Origin: Centroberyx gerrardi
Lineage: Eukaryota > Chordata > Actinopteri > Beryciformes > Berycidae
Assembly: GCF_048128805.1 (NCBI RefSeq)
Contig: NC_136000.1
Location: 18,627,796 to 18,691,795 of the forward strand
Length of the DNA stretch: 64,000 nt
Direction of reading: 5' to 3'
Shown here piece after piece: positions 15,001-23,814 of the stretch. A program made the position numbers and the translations under genes. Within the stretch, counting starts at the first letter, position 1; every line of letters begins with the position of its first letter. The notes below the pieces were generated by a model that made no database searches, was not told where the DNA came from, and saw only the letters and a list, made by a program, of their open reading frames with translations.

Positions 15001-15840
15001 TCCTTGGTCCTAGTTTAAAAATGAATTGTGCCTGTAATTATCATATTGAGGGCTGGGAATACCAGGGTAAGATAGGATTCCCAGGACTCCTGAGCAACTA
15101 CAGATGTGTAAAATGAAAAGTGAATATCACTTGGAAGTAGAAAAGTCCTGATGTAAAGACATCCTGATGAAAGTAAAAATCAAACGATTTTTTTGTGCAG
15201 TTATTTGTTACTTTCAGCAACGTAACATAGCCTAACTGTTGGGGCCAGTGATGCAATTACCGTAAATATTGTTTTTTTTGTTTTTTTTAGTAAAAGTATA
15301 AATAAAAATCATACAATTAAAATGCAAAAGCAGCCTACACGCACTTGAGGATGTAATTAAGATTGGTGCTTGTTTTCACTCCTCAACATCAGGCATCTTG
15401 GATTACACCCCAAGTAGAAATTCAAAACTTGAGAAAGTGAGCCACCAAGTGTTCATCTCATGGAAATTCACAAACCAGTCTGTGGTTCACTTTCACCTAG
15501 AAAGAGGTTTACCTACCAGTCAATATCCTGAAGATTGTGATGTCCCTGAAAGGCCATAAGCTTACTTTCCAGGAACTGTATTGGGTCGTTGGGACATGAC
15601 AGACATGAAGCTGTCAGTAAGGCCTGTTGTCAAAAAAAGAAGATGCTTAAGTTACAGTGAAATGAATTCGTCTGGTTTAGCTAAGTTAACTGTAACAGCT
15701 GACTTTAGCTCGCGTTAATTGTTAAAGTTATAAGGTTAACCAACCTTTATCTAGCCCAGGCAACTTACCTGATATATTTGCGGCAAGGAGTGTTTCAGTA
15801 TGTACTCTTTCAGAGCAGGCTCTGCGTCTTGTAAAGCCAT
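46..15840 (-). CDS. fbxl13: F-box/LRR protein 13 (dynein regulatory complex subunit 6), C-terminus off the left edge
   Basis: Orthologue of FBXL13/DRC6, a leucine-rich-repeat subunit of the nexin-dynein regulatory complex of motile cilia that also carries an F-box. Exons read on the minus strand: 15840-15769 (ATG, starts MALQDAEPALKEYILKHSLP), 15623-15517, 9132-8978, 8529-8420, 8283-8185, 6941-6846, 6730-6595, 2497-2445, 1917-1817, 1224-1095, 624-526, 166-46. The F-box spans the 8283-8185/6941-6846 junction (LSALPSKLLLK then IFQYLELRDWLKCAEVC). LRRs follow with motifs CRNLQELNVSECSNIT, LLYLNLS, LQYLSLAYCYRVTDKGFQYL and HLNLSGCTQ, in the same order as remembered human FBXL13. Donors and acceptors are consensus except the donor after 6846 (GTCTGT). 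Exons between 15517 and 9132 that should link the N-terminal domain to the basic helical middle region were not found. The C-terminal LRRs lie beyond position 1. Two genes on the plus strand sit inside its introns. Confidence 0.9.
269..440. repeat. (ATTCT)n low-complexity repeat, split by a SINE
   Basis: Tandem attct/attat units at 269-286 and 394-440 in an fbxl13 intron. The SINE at 286-393 sits between them, so the pentamer either served as the insertion site or supplied the target-site duplication. Confidence 0.8.
286..393 (-). mobile_element. tRNA-derived SINE, minus strand, truncated
   Basis: Read on the minus strand it begins GGGGCACCCCGGTGGCTCAA and continues with TCGGTAGAGC. That is a Pol III A-box in a tRNA-like head, followed by the AGCGTGTACCATTAAGGCT body typical of fish tRNA-SINEs. 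It ends in TAAAGCAACATGCCC plus an A-run. Attct-repeat DNA flanks both sides and looks like the target duplication. The tRNA B-box region is deleted, so it is not a tRNA gene. Confidence 0.75.
2842..6301 (+). CDS. lrrc17: Leucine-rich repeat-containing protein 17, nested in an fbxl13 intron
   Basis: Secreted LRR protein; mammalian LRRC17 is described as an inhibitor of osteoclast differentiation. Six coding exons: 2842-2966, 3103-3579, 3774-3988, 4771-4926, 5466-5607, 6019-6301, giving 465 aa (human about 441). Start: ATG at 2842 followed by a hydrophobic signal peptide (SSLLLTLWLLLLLP). Two LRR blocks follow. The first carries KSLDLQQNQIS, LTTLLLQHN and YLRLYDNPWNCLCP, the second VHMDLSHNNI, TLNLSSNN and ELDLSDNGLHFVQYGVLEDL. 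Each ends in an LRRCT-like NPW-C segment. The C-terminus has the family ECPKD motif and then an acidic tail (ELQGELEEELE). All splice phases agree. The gene lies inside the fbxl13 intron between exons 6595 and 2497 on the opposite strand, the same nesting as in mammals. A non-coding 5' exon boundary is likely at 2698 (CTCTGCAG). Confidence 0.93.
6302..8184. other. lrrc17 3'UTR and fbxl13 introns
   Basis: Downstream of the lrrc17 stop is AT-rich sequence likely to be its 3'UTR (to about 6560). The rest holds two fbxl13 exons (6595-6730, 6846-6941) and intron. No further gene, RNA or clear repeat was seen at 6942-8184. Confidence 0.5.
8337..8379. repeat. (CA)n microsatellite
   Basis: Imperfect CA repeat between two fbxl13 exons (8185-8283 and 8420-8529). 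Confidence 0.9.
9133..10212. other. fbxl13 intron; upstream region of the nested secreted gene
   Basis: No exon with convincing fbxl13 homology was found here. The last 200 bases are the only upstream sequence of the nested gene starting at 10213. No canonical TATA box is obvious. CAGCTG and CCAAT-like (gccaatttt) sequences occur near 9908-9932. Confidence 0.4.
10213..13033 (+). CDS. Unrecognised secreted, cysteine-free, Ser/Pro/Asn/Gln-rich repeat protein nested in an fbxl13 intron
   Basis: I do not recognise this family. The long open frame (10455-13033) is preceded by two short exons that splice in phase: 10213-10229 (ATGGCTCTTCCATTTGG, donor GTAAGT) and 10305-10363 (acceptor TTTTTCAG, donor GTTAGA). 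Together they give 884 aa starting MALPFGVPWLCILLFRGCIC, a good signal peptide. An acceptor at 10432 would hit a stop, so 10455 is preferred. The large exon contains no cysteine and looks disordered. Three related units start at about residues 493, 609 and 781 (QLPVSSGFDS, QIPVSSGFDS, QLPVSNVSDS), each followed by Ser-rich sequence ending near GGHVS, DGYVS or GGYVN. Two of them are preceded by basic KRKKKPAP / KRKIKAKKPS tracts then a TYR motif. The C-terminus is basic and Tyr/Arg-rich. It could be an extracellular matrix, egg-coat or adhesive protein. Intron phases (2, then 1) argue against the SCPP mineralisation family. Existence is likely, function unknown. Confidence 0.72.
13034..15516. 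other. 3'UTR of the nested secreted gene and fbxl13 intron
   Basis: AATAAA at 13443-13448, about 410 bases after the stop, is a plausible polyadenylation signal. A second possible one is near 13977. The rest is AT-rich. One or more fbxl13 exons linking residue ~60 to the basic helical region are expected between here and 9132 but were not identified. Confidence 0.4.
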
Positions 15841-16487
15841 ATCGTGCCTCTGATTAAAAATGAGCAAGACTGAAAAATGTGTCAGATTTTGCTTTGAACC
15901 TGGTACTCTCCATCTCCAATTGGAAATTGTCCACTTAGTTTACCGTTGCCAGGTAACTGACTAACTAAAGTACACTCAGTGTTGGACAACTAATGTATTG
16001 CAGGGTAAAGATAAACCAAGCTAACTGTGTGAGCCTACCAGGATGCATATGACTGTTCTGTTCAGAGATAGTTAAACGTCTGTTTTGTTAACATATTTAA
16101 TGTTTAATAATTAAAAAAAAATAGATATATCCAAATATAATGGTCAGATTTTGGCCTGATAGCCATGCTAGCAACTCTGTGAAACGTTTGGTCGGCCACT
16201 GTGAGCTGCCAGGAACAACGGAGCAGAACATTGTTGACAACTCTAGCTAGTCAGCCAACTTCTTTACTTCCTGGATAATGAAGGTGTCAAAATGAGTTTG
16301 GCTAGGTTTGTAGTGGTTTCGTTAGATCTTCGTGAACGCTAGCTAACTAATAAGCGGAGTAAGTTTGCTGGTAGCAGACCATTCGACTCACATTTGTAAC
16401 CTAGATCATCTAGCTAGTTAATAGCTAACTTCATGTTAGCTTGCTAACAAATCTCTTAGCTAACATTACCAAAATTCAGATAGCAGC
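15841..16487. promoter_or_regulatory. Divergent (bidirectional) promoter of fbxl13 and armc10
   Basis: The two start codons are 648 bp apart and point away from each other, so this stretch holds both 5'UTRs and promoters. No TATA box is evident. It contains an RFX X-box on the fbxl13 side and many AGCTAAC / GCTAGC words on the armc10 side (for example 16338-16347 and 16411-16465). Confidence 0.7.
15945..15957. promoter_or_regulatory. RFX X-box (GTTGCC-A-GGTAAC)
   Basis: GTTGCC, one spacer base and GGTAAC form an almost perfect inverted repeat. This matches the X-box consensus GTNRCC-N(0-3)-RGYAAC bound by RFX factors. It lies 105 bp upstream of the fbxl13 ATG, the position typical of X-boxes in ciliary genes. 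Because fbxl13 encodes a ciliary axoneme subunit, regulation by RFX (with FOXJ1) is the natural inference. Confidence 0.7.
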
Positions 16488-18624
16488 ATGGGCGATGGCA
16501 GTGTCACTCCTAAGCTGGGCAATATGAAGGCGCTACTTGGTATAGTTGCCGGGGCTGGAGCCTCCTACGGGATTTACAAACTTATCAGCGGGGGAAGCTT
16601 CAAGAGAAACAAGAAAAGTGCCACCAGTGAAAGTCGTGGTGTCAAGGGCAGTCAGCCTGGTGAAGTCACCCTACAACCGGGGAGCCTATTGGCCAAAGTA
16701 TCTGGACTGAATGTTGTTTGTACCCGAGGGGTTGACACTCAGACTGTGGATGTTGCATCAGGTAAGAGCTGTCGAGCTAGCTAACATGAGCTGCTTTGTT
16801 GTCGAAGTATGCTCCTCACTCCCTGCTGATAAGCTTGTGTCTGCCAACGTCAGCCACAGTTGGTCACAAATGCACAGTCTCCTGCATTGCTAACGTGTAT
16901 TAAATATTAAATGTATTATTTTGCTCCACAGGTGACATCATCTCAAAGTCACCTGGGAGCCTGGAGCCACAGCACCTGAAGATGCTGCTGTCATGTCTCC
17001 AGACCAACAGTAATCCATCTGACAGATGTCGGATCCTACTCACTCTAGGAAATGCTGCTGCCTTCACTGTTAACCAGGTACAGTAAAACTAGGCTTTCTA
17101 CAATTTTCACAATTGTAAAGTTATATAGTTGTTGTACTTTGTCAGATATGTCACTCACAGTCACTCACACTCACATTTGTATAATGACATGTCTTGCCAG
17201 CCGTGTAATTCCATCTTTCTGCATTTTTCTGCTCCACTGATCCTTCAGGATCTCATACGGGAATTTGAAGGCCTTCATGTCATAGCTGGCTTCCTTTCGG
17301 ATCCTGTGGCAGAAGTTAGAGTGCAGACTCTGCATGCTTTGAATAATCTGAGCATGAACCTCCAAAACCAGGAACAGCTAAAGGTATGTTGTCATATTTA
17401 CTGCACAACAAATGCCATTTAGTCTATTGTAGAGTCTGAATACTGTAGCATCCTTCTACTCTACCTTTTCTTTTATGTATTCACATCTGTCTTAAGTGAT
17501 GATTTTGGAGAAGACAGGCTCTCTTAAATATTGTATCTTGCCTTCATAGGTTTATGTGCCACAAGTACTGGAGCTGATTGAGATGTCACCAGTGAATTCT
17601 GACCTCCAGCTTGGTGCTCTCAGGCTGTTAACAAACCTCTCAGTCACAGACAAGCATCAACACTTGCTGAAGGGATCAATCACACTTTTACTCTCTTTGC
17701 TCATTGTGAGCAATGAAGCATTACAGGTCAGTAGGATCCTGCCCTCTGCATCCTTTTGGGGTTGCACCTGTGTCAATATTCTCTAAATTGTTCTTCTTCA
17801 AGAGTATCATAGTCCCATTGAACTTTTCATATATCATGATCTGTAATGTGTCACTACCATTCTGAGACACTTGATGCATACCAGCACTAGTTGGAAGACA
17901 GAAAAGGCTGTGAAAAGAAACTGTATGTGAAGTTCTTCCAATATTTTTCTTTCAGGTTCAGGCTTTGAAAGTCCTTGTGAATTTATCATCTAATCCAGAT
18001 ATGATGGACGACATTGTTCAAGCCCAGGTGAGATTAACTAAATTGGTAACATGATTATGCGTATATGGAGCAATCATTTTTGGTAATTGAATATAGGAGA
18101 TATAAGTAAGCCTTCATCACGGCAGAAATACCCATAGGGCAGGAGCTTATCTCTGGTGTGAGCAGGGTCATTACTTTTTACTTCTAAGACCTTTTGCTTA
18201 GCAATAGCATAGCAATAGAAATGATTAACTACAGAAGTTCAGAAAGACTCAAAGGCACCTCTACTCTATATAACTCTCAAATACTAGTCGTTATTTTTAA
18301 TGATGCATATAGAAGCCCATGGTCATTATAAATCCTTATTTTAATCCTGTTCTCTATGTGCTTTTGCCTCAGGCACCAGCTTCTGTTGTGCTGCTGTTCG
18401 ACGTGCGGACCGCCCCTGCAGTGCTTCTGCGACTGCTGACGTTTGCAGGGAACTTAAAGGCCTGGAGGCCCTCTGCCCAGGTGGCTGACGAGCTGAGGTG
18501 GAAGCAGGATTGCCTCTTCCGGGTTCTGTTAGATGAGTCTTCCCAGCTCCACAGCAGACTGGTCCAGCTGCTTTCACACCCTGATGGGGAGGTTCAGGCC
18601 CAGGTGGCCCGTATCCTGACGTAG
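16488..18624 (+). CDS. armc10: Armadillo repeat-containing protein 10
   Basis: Mitochondrial outer-membrane armadillo-repeat protein (SVH in human), linked to mitochondrial dynamics and cell survival. Six coding exons: 16488-16761, 16932-17077, 17249-17383, 17550-17726, 17956-18027, 18373-18624, giving 351 aa (human 343). The N-terminus MGDGSVTPKLGNMKALLGIV has one hydrophobic segment (about residues 14-33, ALLGIVAGAGASYGIYKLI) followed by basic residues, the usual signal-anchor. ARM-type helices include CRILLTLGNAAAFTVNQ, VQTLHALNNLSMN, LGALRLLTNLSVT and VQALKVLVNLSSNPDMMD. All splice phases agree. It is divergently paired with fbxl13, as in human 7q22. Confidence 0.94.
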
Positions 18625-20061
18625 ACCTCCCTCTCGGCACTCTATCAATGCTCAGCCTTTGCTTCTACAACCTTTGCCAAAGCCATCAACCTAACACCCT
18701 TCCATCTAAACCCTAGATCTGTCAACAACAACCGTAAACAGGAGCAGGCTGTGTAGACCCATTCAGGCCTCCAGTGGATCCTCAGCTTGCACTTCCAGAA
18801 TCCTATTTCCACCTACAATAATGTTCCCCAGATCCACATTATTATACATCACTAAATGGCCTATTCCACCTCACCAACCCCATTTGCCTGATGTTTTCCA
18901 GCTGTCTCGACTACAATTGATCAATGAGCAAAGTGGTGGGAGGAGGGGAGCAGGAAGAAGCCATTCAATAAAGAGTTCTTGTGTACAGGCCGCCTCCCAC
19001 TGTTTTTTCCTGCCCCCGGGAGTTTGCAGTCTCGTTGAAAGAGATGGTTCTCCTGCAGAGTTCCACAGTGCCCTTTCTTCTGAGAACCTCACCTGTTTTC
19101 TCTGACGACGTCACGTTCCAGGTGAAATTTCTGAACCCAAACCCACTGCCAAAACTTTTCAGAGAATGTGTTGGTGTGACCTGAGCAACATGACCCAATT
19201 TACTACCCCTGTATGGTGAACTATTCAGAGAGGCATATAGCTGGAGAGAAGAGGTTTCTCACTGCACACCCTAGAATGCCTTGGAGACACCAGTGAATGG
19301 ATGTACAGCCCTAGTCCTAGTAGGCCACTTTGTGTTGGAAATTTTAACCCTTACCCTGCCAGAAACGTGTTGGATTCCATGGTCATGGTCTGTATCACGT
19401 TAATGAAAGCGAAATCTTTCATTTGTGTGTTTCATTTGAAAACTTTGCTATCAAAAATCCAAATAAATGCATCGTTGTTCGAGGAAGTTGCTGTGGAAAT
19501 AGGGACGCCTGGGCTTGCCCTACATTTATTTACCATATGTGAAGATGTTTTGAATGCGTAGAATTGTCGTTTAAGGACAGCAGTGATCGAGTGTTACATG
19601 CCAGGCTTCTCTAAGCCGCTAACTTGATGTCATAAGACAGACCGTGAATGACGGAGCCACATGTTGCCTAGCTGGAGGACTGGAGCTGTGGACCCATCTG
19701 CTGACTTGTTACACTGTAGATTATTTACAGAAAGGGATGGGGTGCGGGGGCTGCATACCTCTTACTTGCATGTAAAATGTGATGACTGTCTTTGGATATG
19801 ATTTTTTTTTAATGTAAGCGTTTTATGGCATGAGCCAGTCCAGGTGTATCGAAATGCTGCACAATTTTCATGTTTGAACACTGATTTTGAACACTGACAC
19901 TTGACCCAAATCCAATCTCTCAGGCATTTGGTTTACCAGAACAGATACAGCAGGAGGCTGATTTTCTTGTGACCTAGATAATCCTATTTATTTTGATGAA
20001 GTTAGTCAGCATTTTGCCTATCAAATGGGGGATATGTTTATTATGTCTGCTTGAATGGTTC
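18625..20061 (+). other. armc10 3'UTR
   Basis: About 1.4 kb of non-coding sequence between the armc10 stop and an AATAAA signal. No other gene is visible. Confidence 0.65.
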
Positions 20062-20067
20062 AATAAA
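20062..20067 (+). terminator. armc10 polyadenylation signal AATAAA
   Basis: AATAAA in the context ttcaataaatacc followed by T-rich sequence. It is the first canonical signal after the armc10 stop. Confidence 0.6.
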
Positions 20068-20445
20068 TACCCTATATCCTATTATTTCAGATAACGTCTT
20101 CAATTCTCTGAATTGTTTTGTCTTCACTTCTCTTGATTCATAAGAATCGTTCACAGAATTTGTGACAACAAGGCCTAGTCCTACAGTACAGGGAAATGCC
20201 GTTTGACTTTATAGCCTAAATTTCATCTAATTAAAAAAGATCTGTGATGATCTACAAGATACCTTTTCTGATTTAGATGTAAAATTAGATAAAAATCAAC
20301 TAGGCCTGACTATTCACTATGACATCTTAATTTTCACAAATCGTGACTTTGTCCATTTGGTCGCAGGTAATGAATCATTGCGACGTCCCCCACTTTAATG
20401 AAACCCAGTGTGTTTTACCACTGATGATGTGTCTTTGTCTGTGCA

Positions 20446-20598
<153 letters not shown>

Positions 20599-20827
20599 CG
20601 GGCCTACAGCCTCCTCCCCCTCTGAACAAACGAGGTGACCAACATCAGATCCACGGCGCATCAGAGTCGGACCGCTGAGCAGCGCAAGTGCAGCAGGCAG
20701 GCGAGCGAGTCATCGCAAGGATAAGAAAAGGACGAGGGTCAGAAATATTTAGGATCAGACGCATCCACTATGACCATCGACAACATTAAGTAGAAGTAAA
20801 CGGAGCTCACACCAAATAACATCGAGG

Positions 20828-21693
20828 ATGAACGGGACCGCTGCGGCCACAGGATCGGCTTCTTGCCGTTTCGCCCACTATTTTGTTGTGTGTGGAGTGG
20901 ATACGGAGACGGGCCTCGAACCCGACGATTTAGCAGGTGGGTTTGACAATAAATCTGAAATTAACAAATATATACTGCAGAAAAAACACATCACGATATG
21001 TTTAATGACACGTGTCAAATTATACAAAACATTGGCCCAGAAATGTATTTATACGTGTAGATGACATTCACCAGAATGTGTTTTGGACGATACATTCCTC
21101 TTCCAAAGCGCTGTTGACACCATATATCTGCAAGCACTAGATTTTAAATGAATGTCATCTGCATGTACAAACAATTTTTTTTGGCAAATTTGATGTATTT
21201 TGAAACGTACCCCATGTCTAAACAATTGTGTTGATGATGACATGTATTTTACATATGGGGACAGAAAGAGAGTAAATGAGAAACCCCAGAGGATGATGGT
21301 CGTGCAACGTCTTGTTTTTGTTGAACTGAGGTATTTCAGCGAAGTGACCATTGTCTCCTTATTAAAAAAAACAACATTAGGACAGCCTGTTATTGCCGCA
21401 TATCTTGTCCTACATTGTTTTTTTAAACACCTATGGGTGGATTAATGGAAAATACACGATTGCACCTACTCCCATCCTGCTCAGTATGTTTTGACAGATA
21501 CTCAAGGCAGTGTAATAAGCCTACAGAGAATACAGCTTTATTGGTTTCTGCTAGTCATCCACTACACCTGGGGACAGAATAGAGAAGAGAAGGGTTGAGC
21601 AGAGGACAACAATATCCTGTGCTGCCCACTGATGCTGTAACACAGATGGAGCTGCAAAGCAGTATATCCTCTGTGGACCGCTGTTAACCTAGG

Positions 21694-21737
<44 letters not shown>

Positions 21738-23770
21738 TGTGAGACCTCCCAGATTACAGTTATGTGACTCAAAAAGCAGTGATAATCTCTTTGGTGACTA
21801 GTTACAGCCTCCCTGAACAGTTCTCTTGTCATCTTCCTGGACCCATATGGCCGTATATTTCACCATGCCAAACAAAACGACTTCACACTCAAATCACACA
21901 AACCCATTCTTCTCAACCAAAAGCAGTGAAGGAGGTTGAAGGCAAGTGGATGGTGGTGGTTTTGGGTTGCCACGGTGATGACAGCCACAGTGATGTGGCC
22001 TTGTGTTAAGTGCTCATGGTGGATTGTTACCATTGACACTATGGATATCTTAATGTCTCTGTCTGATGCGCTGCTAGAAATAGAGATATTAGGTCCCATT
22101 GCTTTCTTGAAGTTGTTGACTCTGGGATTAAGAGGGAGATTCACCCAGAAGCCCCCTGTGAGGGCCGCACGTGTTCTGCTGTGTGTGCCTGGCTCTTTGT
22201 GTGTTTAAGTGAGGAGAAAGCACCACACGAGTGTGCTGCAAACACCTGAATACTAAAACCTTTACAGTGCCAGCTTCAGGTTTGAATCACGGGGCTGGAA
22301 CAATAGTCACACCCTGTATTCTCCCTGTATTCTTGGTAGCAGAATGTCTGCTTATGTAGAGCAGCTCCTCGGGGAGAAGATGGCTCTAAAACCAGACCCA
22401 GCCTTGGTAAAACAGCTGACTTTTTTCAGCCACAACAATGCTTTTGGATAAAAGTGAAGTATTAAGTGGGACAAGAAAAACAAGTATCTGTGGGATGAGG
22501 CGCATATCATATGTTGAAGGGAACAAACACACAGTATCACTTTATTGCATGCTACAATTCCAGATGGATTATTTAGTGTTGTAACTGACCAGTGAGGTCA
22601 GTGATGGCTGGCTCCCTGTGGCGAGTGGCAGCACCGCTGGCTAGTAGATCTGAGCTCCACCAATCTGCTTATGTAACAGCAGGTCATCTCATATCCCATC
22701 CACTGCAGCGGGGGGTTGCTCCTTTCAAGGGATTTGTGTGTGTGTGTTTGTGTCTTTGTTTTCTATCTATTTCACCAGCTAAAAATCTATCGAGGGATGT
22801 TTATTCTTTCATGTACAGCAGCCTTAGCCTATACGTTTGAGCAAATTGTTAGATGTGTGTGTTCCTGTCTGTCTGTGTGTGTGTGTAATTAGTGAATGCC
22901 TGCCGAGGGACAATCTGCTCTTGTTGGCTTCTCAATAGATGCCACTGTGTTTTCTGCAGCCTAATCAAATTTCACATGACGTTCCCTGTTGGAATGCTGA
23001 ATTGCCGTGGCTGCAGCTCCGGCCCGGGGCAGATGACTGTCACAGGGGATGACATCAGTGGAGGGCAGGATCACACTAGCCGTTTGAGATCTGCTTCTTA
23101 GTAGTGAACTGATTGGAGAGACAAGTGGTATTTAAGTCAAGCATGCATCCCATTAGATTTTGCAGTTATCTTTGGTTTCCTTTGTAAGCAGAATATCCAG
23201 CCTGAGTTATCCTATTTTCAGTCTCAGCTACACAGCACATACTTTCATCCTTTATTCTAAGCATATGAGGCAGCATCATGTCTCAGGCTGAGATGAAAGG
23301 CACATTTTGTCATTTAGTTTTATGACTCACCTTCAGTGAACGGTCAAATTTCGAATGCGAAGACACGGGGCTTTCAGTTGTTTGAGCCAAAAATGAAAAA
23401 CTCTTCTTAACTGAAGGCCCAGTTGGCATTTGCTGTCATTTTAATCCACTTTTTTATATCTCCCTTTCTCATCTACTCATCTAATGATGTGATGAATGAG
23501 CTGGTGGGGGTAATTGAGTTGGTGAGTATGACAGATGTCTACCTTTATGTCTGTTCAATCATCCCTGATGAAGCCTTCCTGTCTTGATGGGAGACCATTT
23601 GGGACGCATTAATCTCTGTGATGAATCTCTCAGCCGTGGAACGAATATTAAACCCTTTTTTGTCTTTGTCCACCAACAACATGCATAATATTGATATTAC
23701 AGTGACAATGATAATGACTTTCAAGAACTGATGATGTATGTGAAGGGTACCCCAGCTCGTAGGGCAATGG

Positions 23771-23814
<44 letters not shown>

